Source of the DNA: Aphrophora alni
Taxonomy: Eukaryota > Arthropoda > Insecta > Hemiptera > Aphrophoridae
Length of the DNA: 64,000 nucleotides
Direction of reading: 5' to 3'
Assembly: GCA_963513935.1 (NCBI GenBank)
Contig: OY740774.1
Location: 29,717,949 to 29,781,948, forward strand
The position numbers were made by a program, and so were the translations under genes. Position 1 is the first letter of the stretch, and each line of letters opens with the position of its first letter. Shown here one piece after another: positions 25,965 to 38,920 of the stretch. The notes beneath the pieces were generated by a model, which worked only from the letters and a program-made list of their open reading frames with translations, was not told where the DNA came from and made no database searches.

Positions 25965-26062
25965 AAATATTTGTCAGCCAAGACAGAAGCGATGAGGTGT
26001 AATGAAAGCACCCTTTCTCATTCCAGGGTGTGATTTTACTAAGTTCACAACAATAGACAGAT
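25965..26062 (+). repeat. dispersed repeat family B, copy 1
   Basis: Reverse complement of 38405-38512 with few changes: TTGTCAGC-AAGACAGAAGCGATG, GGTGTAATGAAAGCACCC and TTCACAACAATAGA are shared. Non-coding; class unknown. Confidence 0.7.
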
Positions 26063-28050
26063 GCGAAATTAATATAAGGTTCATTCTAATCTCCTCTTAT
26101 TGTTTTGTAGACATTAAACATGCTTTTCAATCTGGGATATATTTTAAAATATGCATTAAATTATATAATATAATGCATTTTATTATAAAATAAATCTTCA
26201 TTTGTAATTGCATAAAATTTCTGAAATATTAGGTAGAGAATGACATCAGATTTTATGAATCAGTCTACTTGTTTGAACAAATTTGGTATTTGTCGAAAAC
26301 TACATTTGGCTCGTTTGGGACAACCTGTTTCTAAAAAAAGGTAAAAGCTGAATTTATACTGTCAGAAATAAATTGAAAAAGTTACTGTGAACTTTTTAAT
26401 CTCATTTTCTATTATTGATTTTCCTCTATTAATATTTGATAACGGCTTTATAATCTGCTGATTTCAAAACTGTTATTATTATTTTGTTCTATAACGTTAG
26501 TTTACTTCTGAATTCCACTAAGCCTGCCTTCCCTTGACATTTTCTTCTCCTTCTACAAGCTAGTTCATCGCTTATTAAGTCTGGTTCTTAATTCTATGAT
26601 CACGACCATACCCTCCAAGTTATTTTGTTGTTATAATCTTTAATAGTTTCCTATAATTTCATTTTGTGTCTAGTAATGGTGTAGCGTTACATACAAATTA
26701 ATAAAATAAATCTGCACTAAATTATCAACCTCCTACCCCTCGCCTCGTCTATCTACCTGCCTCTGTTAGGTAGCGAAGTCCAGCGGCCGGCATCGTAAAC
26801 CATCGCATGACATATCTCTCTCTCTTTCTATCACCGGATAAGGTCCAGTCTAAAATACCGTTATTCACTTCATTTCCACCTTGTAGAACATGCAGTCGTT
26901 CCAAACTCTAATCGGCCTTCATTTGCAAAATGCTCTACAATTCTTGTTATAATCATTTGATAAATTATTCTAAAAAAAATCGTTACGATGCAATAAGTGT
27001 TTCTCTAAGAATGTCAGTGTTTTCTTAAAGTGTAGAGATAATGTGTCAGTGAGTTTCATTTTACTTCTAACATACGTATATGACCGGTTAAACTTGCAAT
27101 ATCAACCAGGTACGTCTTTCAGATTTTACTATATAATAAATTTTGTTCATATTTTAAGCTTTGTTTATTGAAATATGTGTTTAGTATTTTCTTTTAGTAT
27201 TCAAAATTTTTACTGAAACTTAATAACTTATAAAAGCATTTCTTTTCTTTAAAAGATACTTTACAGAATCTAAATGTAAACTTTAAGCAGTCAAACTTTG
27301 AGTATTGAGCAGTCATATTAAATCTTAAGCAGTCAAAATATTAAGTGTTTGATCATATCAAAATACTAGCAAAAAAAAGGGTTTTTCTGAACTAGAGTCT
27401 TTGTCTTTAGAAAATTTCTAACTCTTGTTATAAGTCTTTTTTTAAACAGAAATCAAGATATTCATATACTATTAGTATTAACAACAAAAGAGGACTTAAT
27501 TATAATCTTTTCTGGATTTCGGTAATTCTGATAATTTTCTTGATTTTGATGAAATAACAAAGCATTTTAAATAAGAGAAAACTTGTGCTATTACATGTAT
27601 AAGATTGCATAAATCTCTATTAGACCTGTGTTTCTTTTCAACAGCAAAAGCTGGTTCAAGTTTGCTGGATTTTGTGTTCTGGATTTTTGCAAGTCCATGC
27701 AGCAAAATAGGATGCCTGTTTAAAAGACTCTACCTAACTGTTTAAGACATGTTTATAACAAAAAAACTTTGAAACGTCGCTAAGTGCGCTATAAAATGAT
27801 TTTCATCTAAAATACTAACTCTAATTGTGAACCTGTTCTTATATATATTTTTTGGAACTGAACTCTGTTTAACAATATGTCCTTTACTGTTTATATGTAA
27901 TAATGTGTAATTATTTATAATATAAAATATATATTGGGTGGTGCTGCATGCAAACTTTTCGGTCCTAACAGCCCCAAAGGGGTTATTTTCAAAATTAATA
28001 AAACAAATTGACGTCAATCTTAAAAAAAAAAAATCATTATTTACCGGTAA
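26063..28050. other. AT-rich non-coding stretch
   Basis: A less AT-rich patch at about 26740-26870 has no ORF or known motif. The word AGCAGTCA recurs three times at about 27284-27335, a weak tandem pattern. I see no gene. Confidence 0.5.
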
Positions 28051-28051
28051 C

Positions 28052-28120
28052 AATTTCAATATTTAAAAATTTCAATATTTAAAAATTTCAGTATAAAAAA
28101 TTTCACTATTTAAAAATTTC
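28052..28120. repeat. short tandem repeat, unit about 17-18 bp, four copies
   Basis: The unit AATTTCAATATTTAAAA is repeated with minor changes. Confidence 0.8.
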
Positions 28121-28159
28121 CTTTATATTATCAACAAATTTCCTTTTTTTTATATATAT

Positions 28160-28162
<3 letters not shown>

Positions 28163-28213
<51 letters not shown>
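28163..28213. repeat. (AT)n microsatellite
   Basis: An AT run of about 50 bp, preceded by a shorter one. Confidence 0.95.
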
Positions 28214-28215
<2 letters not shown>

Positions 28216-29024
28216 TTGGCCAACTTAGAATGTAAGAAATTTAATAAACAAAATTATGATAATTTATAAGTAATTTAATGATGAAAACTTGTTAGAATTA
28301 ATATACCTTTTGAACTAAAATTTTAATTTTGATTATAGAATCTTTTTTTTTATTGTTAAATTCTTTTATAACAGTTTGTATAAAAGGGGGGATAAATGTC
28401 AAAGTTTAATTGTTAATTATTATTTTTTTTTTTTACCTATTAAGGGCATGTAAACTTTTTTTTAAAGAAGATTCAATTTGTAATCTTTTTCATTGATAAG
28501 CTTTTGGTGATGTCAAGTAATCTTAAGCTGGTATTTACCTAATTGTAAATGGTAAAATCTGATCCGTCGAAATTTCCGTTTAAATTTAATAAATTTTGGC
28601 TTTGTTAATTATATAATTTGTCTTTGTCTTTTTTTTTATTAAACATTGTTACCAGTTGGTTCCACCTTTTGATAATTTAAGTCGCTTGGTAACAATGGTT
28701 TAGTTTGTTCGGTAATCCGACATGCTTCACAGACATATGTTGTAATACTTTTAATAAAAGTCAATACAATATTAAAGAAATTTTTTTGACGTCAATTTTT
28801 TTATCCTATATATTGAAATTGAATTCCTTATTAACACTGTGTCCAATTGAAATTCTTAATAATTACCCTAACCAAAACTTCACATAAAGGAACAAAAAAA
28901 TACAATAAGATTAAATTGTTCCCTTAGATAATACGACGTACATGTCGATAATATAGATTTCATCGACACAAGGCTCTAAAAGAGAACTAACCCTTATATA
29001 TATATATATAACAGATCGTTATTA
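28214..29024. other. AT-rich non-coding stretch
   Basis: Nothing recognised. Confidence 0.6.
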
Positions 29025-29129
29025 AAACACATAACTTCAATACAATTTGTTAAGTGGGAGCGTCGTCATTTACATTAGTATATAATGACGACGCTCCCAC
29101 TTAACAAATTGTATTGAAGTTATGTGTTT
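29025..29129. repeat. perfect inverted repeat: two 46-bp arms, 13-nt loop
   Basis: The arms 29025-29070 and 29084-29129 are exact reverse complements. They start AAACACATAACTTC and end GAGCGTCGTCATT. The inner half is GC-richer than the neighbourhood. RNA from either strand would fold into a 46-bp hairpin, and the DNA would form a cruciform. No target duplication is visible in the flanks. It could be a recent foldback element, a deleted terminal-inverted-repeat transposon, a small hairpin-RNA locus, or a local snap-back or assembly artefact. Confidence 0.95.
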
Positions 29130-29990
29130 CATGTTGCCATCATAGTTGTCATCTGATTAGAACATTAAGATAATTTCACTCGAACATTTGTTTAATAATC
29201 TATAAATCATCCAACTGTAAATTTTACTCTTTACATCTTAAATATAAAAAGTTACTCTTAGAAATTTTGATTTGCAATCACCATTTAATACATTCTTCAG
29301 CAAGTTTCCTACACCTCAAAGATCCACTATGATCACTTAACCAACAGTGTAATGAAATTAGTAGCTAAGCTTATCTTACATAGGCAGGCTGCTCTCATAA
29401 TAAAATTATTAAATAAAATATGTTGTTAAATAAAACATACTTGAACTCCTTACACAAGTTAAAAATAAAATGTTTCTATCTTTAAAAAAATCTCTTAATT
29501 CTCTACGTGACCTAAAGAAATTACTGTTACTTAAAAACCTTAGTTACACAACAGGTGTATAAACATGTTATGCTTATCACCAACTTTAGTTTTATTTTGA
29601 ATTTATTTACAGACTGAAGGATATATTATAAGGAAATTAAAGTATAAAGATTCATGTAAAACTTCGAAAACAATAAAATCCTTGTTTAACAATACATAAA
29701 CGTAACGAGTCATATTAAACATTAACTGTTAATAATATTTTAAAATAAAATTGGGTTTTACTATTTTCCATTCTCTTGTATAAAATTCGTACAAAACATA
29801 GTCTATGAACTATAATGCTACATAATAAAACATAGATGGTAAAAATATTGCTTGAATATTGTCATAAGTTGGATATCTCATTTCACTTTTATAAATAATA
29901 CCTACAGGTCGCAAGAGCAGAATAACTTTAATGTGGCCACAGACATTTTTTAATTTCAATGACGAAGAGTTTTACTCTTATGTAAGTTCA

Positions 29991-30055
<65 letters not shown>

Positions 30056-30540
30056 ATATATTATATATATATATATTTAAAGACATTTTTGTATAGTTTC
30101 TAAAAGTAATATTATTATCACGTCATTGTATTTTATCATCGGATTATTTAAAATTAATCATTTAAAATTAATTATAAAATCTTCTTTAATTTTGATAGAT
30201 TCTAAATCTTCATAATAATCAAAAATATCATACAAATAATGAATATCGTTCAATTTAACGTATTTTGAAACCATGGGTTCATGTTTGATATTTTAGAAAG
30301 ATGGAACACAGCTGTGTTGAGGGTAAACAAGTACATGTAAACCCGCATAAAATTCAAATTAGAGCTATATAGGAAATACATATTTTTGTTTATAAAATTT
30401 AACCTAACTATATTATCATCCCTACCACATACAATTTAACCTGTCCCATATCAAACTTAAAATGCACATTCAATATAACCACCACTTTTGAGATGTTGCA
30501 TGACGGAAACAGAAAAGGCAGTAATAACAAACATCATCAC

Positions 30541-30541
<1 letters not shown>
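29130..30541. other. AT-rich non-coding stretch with a large (AT)n tract
   Basis: Contains (AT)n at about 29996-30076, interrupted twice by ATTA. No gene seen. Confidence 0.6.
29996..30076. repeat. (AT)n microsatellite, interrupted
   Basis: An AT run of about 80 bp with two phase breaks. Confidence 0.95.

Positions 30542-30582
<41 letters not shown>
30542..30582 (+). repeat. A41 homopolymer
   Basis: 41 consecutive A residues following CATCATCACC. It could be the poly(A) tail of a retroposed copy on the plus strand, but the sequence upstream shows no recognisable body and I found no target duplication. Confidence 0.9.
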
Positions 30583-30585
<3 letters not shown>

Positions 30586-30904
30586 AAATTCTAACAAAGG
30601 AAAAGAGTAGCTTACCATGTTGGTTTCATAATTTGTGTATCTTCATAAAACCTTTAAATATTTTATTTACGTAGAAAGTTTGAAAAGATGGAGGTGAATA
30701 AAATCAATGTTAAATGTTATGCTACCTAGATGTAACATATAAAGCAGGTTTTTCTTTCTAACAGCGGAAACCACAAATCATGTAATTTCAAGTTTAGCCG
30801 TTTTCTACAGATACCTTACAACATCAAAGTTATTAGAGTATAAAAAGTTTATGTATATATACATGTAAATAAAATTCAACTAAGATAATTTCAATCAATA
30901 TCAA

Positions 30905-31120
30905 AATCAACGCGGCATATCATGATTGGAAAGTCCTGAATAATTAAATGCAATATTTAGAAATCATTTACATATATCTTCATCCATTGATTGCAGAGGG
31001 GTGGATATATTAATACTGTAGTGCTACTTCATTTGAGTGAATTTGAAGCTAAACATTGCGTTATATATCCGTCACTTTGTTAAAACGTTCAAATTATGCT
31101 TGTACAAGTTCTTTATTGTT
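30905..31120 (-). repeat. dispersed repeat family A, copy 3 (inverted)
   Basis: Read on the minus strand it gives AAAACAATAAAGAAC, TAACAAAGTGACGGATATAT, GCAATGTTTAGCTTC, TTAATATATCCACCCCTCTG and GACTTTCCAATCATGATATG. These match copy 4 over the full length, including its upstream part. Confidence 0.75.
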
Positions 31121-34100
31121 TTGGCCACCTTTTATTAGGAGTTTGTAACAGTCTGTTTTGTTTTTATAATATCTTTTAAATAGTAACTACTTATTTCTTC
31201 ACTCGAATGTCGTCTATTTTTATTTCGACACTGCCGTTGTCGCACGATGACGTTGTTCATTGCCACCTCCTGTAGCATGACCACTCCTCCATACACAACT
31301 GAAGTTATTGTGAGGTTACAGTGCGTGTCATGAAAATATTGAGTACCATTTAGCACTCATAAAAACTAATCTGAGAACTTAGATCAGTAGAACGATTTGT
31401 CCAGTGAATATCACCTTTCAAAGTGGACTTTTATGAGATATTTCCATTTAATAACACCAGATAAACATACACATCAACAGAAATGAGTCTGAAAATGATC
31501 CAAGTCTGTTCATATTGACGCAAAACGTAGAACACTATCGAAAAAACAAACAAAATATATTACTATCGCAATAATTTCTGTAATATGTAATTTGGAGGTA
31601 CAAAATAAATCACTAACGTACTGTGGCTTATATGATACTTTCTCCCTTCTAACACATTTATTCATTGTTGAGAATGTATGATAATTGTTATTACTTTGAA
31701 TTTATAAATACTATTCTTTCATGGAACAACATCTATTCATGGAAACGCCAAATTAAAATCACTAATGATTTTCCAGAATCTTTAATTAATTATGTACCTA
31801 TCTGTTGTCAGGCAGCTTACATCCTTAGATTTACAGAAGGAGGTTACATAATAGATATCTATAGTTTCGCAGTTGATATTCCAATTAATGTTCACTATAG
31901 GAATGAAGAAATGTATACTCTTCATATAAATAGTTGTGGAATGCTGTTGCTATATCAACACTATAATAATTTTATAAATAATAACATAATATTTTCTATT
32001 CAGTTTATATAATGAAACTAAATAACAAAAATCATATGTGTATTCAAAAAGTTGTTAATCCCTTTACATTTTGTTTAATTATTAGTATAACTAATCTACT
32101 TATAATAATTTTTTAGAATCTTACTTTTGTCATAGATACTGCTTTTTACTGTAACATTTTCTGGAGAAAAAATTGAATATCAACAAATATTTTAATCGGG
32201 AAGGGGTTTCAAATAATAATTCACTTTAAAATACAAAGAATAATAATTATTAAAATATAATATAATTACCTTCAACGAATTAAAATGACAACAAGTTAAT
32301 GTTGTATTACAATTTTCTAATTTTTAAAAAAATAATGATGATCTGTTTTTAAAATACAAATAGTGCTATTTAATACTACTTTTAGGGTAGTTACTATGAA
32401 CAGTGGTAGAATAAAAGCCTGAATAATAATTTTGTATTGGAATCATTTTAAAATAAACAATTTGAATATTATCGTATGATAAAATAATATACCATTTATT
32501 AAAGAAATAATTGTAGGCTAAAAAATCTTAAAATAAATAACGTGGTATAAGTAATGCCATTGCTGTTTTCTAACTCAGTAAGCGTTATTCGAACAAAATT
32601 TAATTTTTCTGTAGGTTCTGGATATTCGAGAAAATAATGGTAATTTATATTAATTTTTATCTGCTCATAAGATACTCTAATTATGGTCACACTTTAAATA
32701 TAACATTTCTTGATAAAATATTACACAAGTATCTTTTAATAACAATATTTGTTTATTTATATTTAACTTGCACGAAAAAACAAAAATACTATTGCCTTTT
32801 TTGTATTGTGTATTACCTCAATGGAATTAAATTGGTTTTTTCTTAAACTCTATCAAAATCTTAAAAAATACCGTATATTATCTTTGTAAATCTCCTCTCC
32901 TTGTCTCCTCTTTTGAGTTATTAACAAAAGAATGGGCTATATAAAAAAACTAAGGTTCTAAGGAGTTAGATTTTTCAATTATTTACAAGAGAGGAGGAAG
33001 ACAAATTTTGATAATAATAATAATTATTATTATATGAAGAATTCTACCGAGAAGACAATTGTTAAAATTATTTTCCATTTCCGTTGGGTAAATAATTTTT
33101 TATCTATTGTATGGGTATATTAATTTCCGTATATATCCCCTACCTTTTTAGATTTTCGAATATATTTTTTTAACTAATGTATTATAACTATGAATGTAAG
33201 TTTTTATATATATTGAAATATAATATTAGGATTTATACTATTCATAATTTCTTATTGAAACAAAAATTTATGTAATTTATATAACATTTGTAGTTTAAAT
33301 ATATTAATTTCCTGGAAAAATAAATTGTCATATGTTAATGCGCATTGACAACCCTTGAAACAGTTATTCCGCACATTTTTCCATGTCGTTTTTATTTAGA
33401 TAAGCCTTTTTTATAAACCTCCAAAAATATTTTAGGATTTATTTGAACATTTTGTTCTTGATTTCTCAAATTAATTTTAAAGGCTTAAAGAAATGATCTT
33501 TAGAAATTCAGATAAAAAATAAACACGTAGCGGATCATTTAGTTCAACAACGTCTTTCTTCTACAACGTTGGCACACCCGAAAAATGTAATCGCCTGGGT
33601 TTATGTGTCTTCTTTGAAAGAAACATCGGATCCATCGTTTAAAACTGCATGTTAACGTCAATGGAAGAAATAGAATAAACATATCTTTGATTCGTTTTAA
33701 AATAATGCAACTGTTTGGTTACAAATGCAAAATATTCGTACCATTATTAGACAAAAATAAATTGTTAAAAGTTAAATTATTTAAAAACTAATTACTAAAA
33801 AAAAAAATTATTAACAGTTTTTATTATTAACTTTTCTAGCGTTAAAAGGCCATTCTTTAATAATATATTGCCATGGCATCCATTATTATTGAAATTTTAG
33901 GTTCTAAAAATTACAAATGTTACACTTACAGGCTCTACTGGAAACGTTAATGTGAACAAACCTTTTATGGAGATTCACAAAATATCAGTTCTTTATATAC
34001 ATTCCTCGACGCCATTACTAGTTGGGTTTCAAGAAATTAATACCTCTCAAAGAACTATAGAAAAAGTACATATAATGCATTACCTTTTAAGACCAAATAC

Positions 34101-34639
34101 ACACTGTGTTTCAACGAAATCTTCCAGTTACCATTAAATTAACAGTTCAAAATTATGGTCATTTCAATAATATTTTGTGTTTCCGTAAATGAAAAATAAT
34201 ATTTTTATAGGCAACATTCCAGAAGTTTTTTTTTGTGCAGATATCTTTTTTGGGATATATAAGGATTACCATTTTGTTTGGTTTTCATGGATTTGAGTCA
34301 AATTTTATTTTAAGAATTGAAGGAAACATATTCAGAAATACGGACCACATTGAACCATTGATTAAAGTCATACATGCTTTTGTGTGTAGAACACTGTATA
34401 GAACACATAGACGACGACACAGATTTATTTTTTTAAACTAATGTTTTGGACGTTAAAACGGACTTATCTGAAAGAAACTAAACATTTGTTAGTCCCGAGA
34501 AACTAAAAAAAACAAACGCCTCACGGATATCAAATGTTATACCCCTCAAGAGATCACTTATATTGAATAGGAGCTTGGCATTCCTGAGGGACACTAGTTG
34601 GATTTACACCTTTTCTATGTACTATTGAGTTATATCCCA
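31121..34639. other. AT-rich non-coding stretch
   Basis: Several ORFs of 60-115 codons occur (the longest at 31665-32012, plus strand). They are AT-biased, have no motif and no homologue that I can name. I do not call genes here. Confidence 0.5.
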
Positions 34640-34820
34640 CACTTTCATCTTCCTATTATAAGTCTCTCAACAAACTCTCCCAACCCTGACGTTATTAGAC
34701 TAGTCGAGGACTAGGGGGTCTTAATTTTACCTTCATTTCTTCTTCTTTTTATAAGATGGTGATAACCGAAAGGTTATTCGCCTTTAAACAACAAAGAGAA
34801 AAATTATAAAGGGATATCAT
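34640..34820 (+). repeat. dispersed repeat family E, copy 1
   Basis: Ordered blocks are shared with 34885-35050, 52118-52270 and 56190-56370: TCCTATTATAAGTCTCTC, CAACCCTGACGTTATTAGA, then GATGGTGATAACC and CGCCTTTAAACAACAAAG. Non-coding in this copy. Confidence 0.6.
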
Positions 34821-34884
34821 GAGGGCAGGAAAAAATAAGTAATGTGGTGATAAAAGTGGTGTCTTGCTGATGTCAGTTTTGTAA

Positions 34885-35050
34885 TCTTTTTTATATCAGG
34901 CCTCTCTTAGCGAACTATTGTTCCCCTCCGACCATGGAGTTATTAAAGGATTAGTGGTTTTTATTTCAATTCTGTGTTTTTTTTTTAATTTTCAAGGCGA
35001 TTATAACCTGGATTTTTTTAGCGTTTAAGCAACAATATCAAAAATTGAGA
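34885..35050 (+). repeat. dispersed repeat family E, copy 2
   Basis: ATATCAGGCCTCTCTTAG, CGACCATGGAGTTATTAAAG, GGCGATTATAACCTGG and GCGTTTAAGCAACAATATC follow the family order. It sits only about 65 bp from copy 1 in the same orientation, so a local duplication is possible. Confidence 0.55.
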
Positions 35051-37182
35051 CAAATTATGGATTAATCTAAGATAGATACTAAAAAATTCATATTTTTATG
35101 ATTCCTAAAATTAAGAGCCAAGATTTACAAATTCTGAAGAAACCGCTCTGAGAAACGAGTAATATTTGTATTTTTTAAACAAAAAACAACAGAAAAATTG
35201 TTCTATTCACAAACAAAACTGGAGAATAAACATATACAGAAAAATACACCAAAATGTATATACCTACTGGGTCACCATGTAGATAGCAGTTATCTACTAC
35301 CGAACAGTTGTTTTCTTTTCTACAGATAAAATGTAAATATAGTGAAAGACGAACTACTTTTCCATAGTTTTAGATCAAACCATGACAGCTGGTTCCATAT
35401 ACAGGGTTATTTATTATTCACCCTAAAGTATTTTCCTGGAGCGTGTGACAAATCCTTTCCGCAGGAGTTGCTCCTTCGTTCTCTTGGTTCCTCCCCCATA
35501 GGCAAATATGTCATGTTAATAACTACGTTGGGAATAAATTCACTAACATATCTATTATAATTATTATATTATTTATGATTTTATATACAAATACAACACT
35601 CAATACTTATAATCAATACGCTTACAAGAAAGTGAATTATATAATATTTACTCAAACGTTTTACGAAAACAACCTAATGATTAAAAACACAATTTTCCAC
35701 ACAAAAAGCACACTATTTGTGCAACACAAATACAAGATGACAGTTGAATGACTAAGCCAACATATTCAGTTGCTATATGCACACAAATCTTATCGACAGT
35801 GGATTGTCAATTTCCGCAGATGAAACTCATTACGGTGGATTTTGCGTAAATGTCCAACAAGTTCGTTCACACTTGGGAATTACAGAATAAGTTAAATTTT
35901 ACCTTACGCACTTGGATTTTAATCCTTTTTGTTTAGCGCTATAACAACAATTTTCACTCAAATAAATCTGTGGAAAAAGCGCAACAATCTTCTACAATAC
36001 TAATTTATACATCGTATTTTTCCTTACTAATGATTTTCCAGGAAACTTTTTTGAATTAGGAGCACTATTTCCTTTAGAAGCTCCTTCAGTATCAGACACG
36101 TCAGATGAAGGACGTATATATGTAGTCTAACAGACAGATTTGTTACATTTTTATTCTCTTACGTCTAGACTGTATGGTGAAAGATAAATATGAGTTGTTT
36201 AATGTAATCAATATTGAGTTTTTTACAAATATATCCGATTTGAGATTTCTTAAGTCCAAAAAGGTAAAATTGATGTTTGTCCGCCTATGTCTGGCACCTG
36301 TCGTTTGTTCATAGCTTTACAGACGTGTGGACCGATTTCAATAAAATAATGAATTTGGGCATATTTCGGCAATATATCGGGATCTATTTTAAAATTTATT
36401 TATTGGAATATTTAAAAATTGGGCTTAGTTGGTTTAAGATAACAAAGAAATTGCAAATTTCTCAAAATAGATTAATGTATGGGAATCCAAAAGTAATGCT
36501 CACCGTCTATCCAAGAATACAGGTTCGTGAGCTTAGATAAATATTTCCATCTCAGTTTTGGATTCCTTACCTGTATTTTACCACCTGGATAACTTCTTTA
36601 AGAATATGGTTTCGTTTATACGTGATATGTTCATGTTAAGGATTTCAGTTTTATACGAACCGAAAGGATACGTTCTTCACATAATCATGCCAGTTTCAGA
36701 TTACTCACTAATTGTCAACCACCACTCACACAAACGGTTTCGTTGTTCTACCGAGAGTTATTATCACCCAGTATTGCTGTCCCGAATGTTAAATTACAAG
36801 CAACACTGTCATGTGGCATATCATTATGACTTATAATGTTACATAATCTTATCTTGGAGCTTCTGTGGATAATGAAAAAGCCAACAGGGCAGCTATTAGA
36901 TCAGGAATTAGACAGAGAGGAGCTGGTGAAAGGGAAATTAAGGAGAAATGTAATATTAATTTACAGAAAGCTGAATAAGACAATCCAGAATTGCTTTCAA
37001 TATATATTCATAGTTTCTCTACTATGTTCACCTATTGAAATATAGAAAATTAATTTTAAAGCTATCATTAAATAATTATGGTCTGGAATACTTAATTTAA
37101 ATGCAGTGTTTTAAGAACAGTTTAAAACTATACCAAGCTATTCTAGGGTACAAAGCACGATTCCAAACTCCAAACAAAGGCC
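35051..37182. other. AT-rich non-coding stretch with unassigned ORFs
   Basis: Plus-strand ORFs at 36277-36540, 36558-36836 and 36836-37045 follow one another in different frames with slightly better base balance, but I recognise no domain. The first begins in sequence resembling the dispersed family D (CCGATTTCAATAAAAT). Probably repeat-derived. Confidence 0.45.
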
Positions 37183-37415
37183 GGGAAAAACAATAAAGAA
37201 CTTTTACAAACATATTATGAATACTTTAACAAAGTGACGGATATATAGCGCAATGTTTAACTTCAACTTCATGTAAATGAAGTATCAGTAATAATATATC
37301 CACCCCACTGTAGTTAAGGGATGAAGAGAAAATAATGTAAATCGCTTTACAATATTGCATTTATTTACTCCGGACTTTCTAATCAGGATATGCCTGGTTA
37401 ATATTGTACTTTACC
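37183..37415 (+). repeat. dispersed repeat family A, copy 4
   Basis: Longest copy: AAAACAATAAAGAACTT, TAACAAAGTGACGGATATAT, AGCGCAATGTTTAACTTC, CCACCCCACTGTAG, AGGGATGAAGAG and GACTTTCTAATCAGGATATG. Confidence 0.75.
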
Positions 37416-38087
37416 GAATTGTAAAAGCTGATAATATTCGTAGTTTATGATTATGTTTTATTTATAATTATTTATTAAAATATTTATTAAAATTATAAAA
37501 AACAAAGAAACAAAAATTATAATTTTTTTATGTTATTCATTATTCCCTATCCTAACCTGCCTCTTCCTTCCCACCTGTGCCAATTTGTCTGTGTATCTAA
37601 TGTAGTCACTGAATTGTTGTATTTCAGTGTAATGATGTTTTCAAGCATTCCCATTCTTCACATTTGACAATGTTGTCATAAATAATTCAATTATTGCCTG
37701 ACTTTCATAATCAATTTGGTTCCAAGTTCTTTATTATTTTCGTAATGAGAAAATAATAATCAGTTTTATTACTTAGTTTCAATTCAATAAAATTTATTTC
37801 TCCCTTTTTGTACCAAAACTAGAGATAATCTTTAATATATTCCTTATATTTATCTTCAAAAGTTAATAAGGATAAATTGCAGAAAATATAAGATATTAAA
37901 TTATTTATCCTTATTAAAAATATCTTATTCATATTTCGTTGAATAGATATACGTTTGCACGGCACTTAATCTTTTTAAATATGTATCATAATCTAAATTT
38001 ACTGCAAAATATAATTTACGATAAGAATATTATAATACATTGAGCGTCATATGTCAGGCGATGGTTGATCACAGGAAATGAGGCTGT

Positions 38088-38290
38088 GTCAGCAGATTCC
38101 TTGAACATGATAATTTATCGTTCAGCACGATATGATAAATCCTTCGACAAGCGGCTGACGTATCCCTTAGTCAGAATCAATTTATCCTCTAACTACATGT
38201 ATATCTCTCTCCATAATTAATTCTATCGTGCTTCTTATGCAAAGATAGAAATGAATTACAGCAAGGATAGAAATCAATTACTACAAGTAC
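38088..38290 (+). repeat. dispersed repeat family C, copy 2
   Basis: Direct-orientation partner of 22640-22830, including GTGTCAGC-GATTC at its start and AGCACGATATGATAAATCC. Confidence 0.65.
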
Positions 38291-38404
38291 AATTATTGAT
38301 TTGCTTTTGAAGGGTTTAGTTACAGAGACATTATTTACGAGTTTGTTCAATTTTTTGACTAAGGATGGGTTTGACTAAATCGTATATTAATTTGTTCTCG
38401 CTCT

Positions 38405-38512
38405 ATTGTTGTGAGCTTAGCCATTATCCGTTGGATTGTGAAAGGGTGCTTTCATTACACCCCATCGCTTCTGTCTTTGCTGACAAACATTTCAGAGCAG
38501 CTAAGAAGACAG
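38405..38512 (-). repeat. dispersed repeat family B, copy 2 (inverted)
   Basis: Reverse-complement partner of 25965-26062. It lies about 115 bp from the family C copy. Confidence 0.7.
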
Positions 38513-38920
38513 TTAATGATTTTACCATTTTGAGAAGTAAATAAAGTCGTAGGTCCCTTGAATTTTAGATCTTTTTCTATTTAATAATCTTCTAAATATG
38601 TAAAAGTTATTAATACAGAATAATTAATTATAATGAATGTATAAATAGAAAAAGGATAATCAGAATTATATATTTTCAATATACTACACCGAAAATGTTT
38701 TTGTTTTCATTACCTGTTCATATGCAACAAAGTGATTCTTTTCCTTTCACTACACAGTGAATGTTCTGTGAACTACACCTTAAATTGTATGTGTACCAGC
38801 TGATTTTTTCAAATAAGAATAAACATATCCGTTTTATGTAAACAGCTGATTTTAACAGTAACACATTTATTTTTGATATGTTAGTTCCAAAGTCTAAAAT
38901 AAAAGTAAACATGGTGGTTT

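Noticed and set aside
31665..32012. 115-codon plus-strand ORF
   Set aside because: AT-biased residues, no motif, and equally long frames occur by chance in such DNA.
36277..37045. Three consecutive plus-strand ORFs
   Set aside because: Different frames, no recognisable motif, and the start overlaps a family D-like repeat. Not enough to call a gene.
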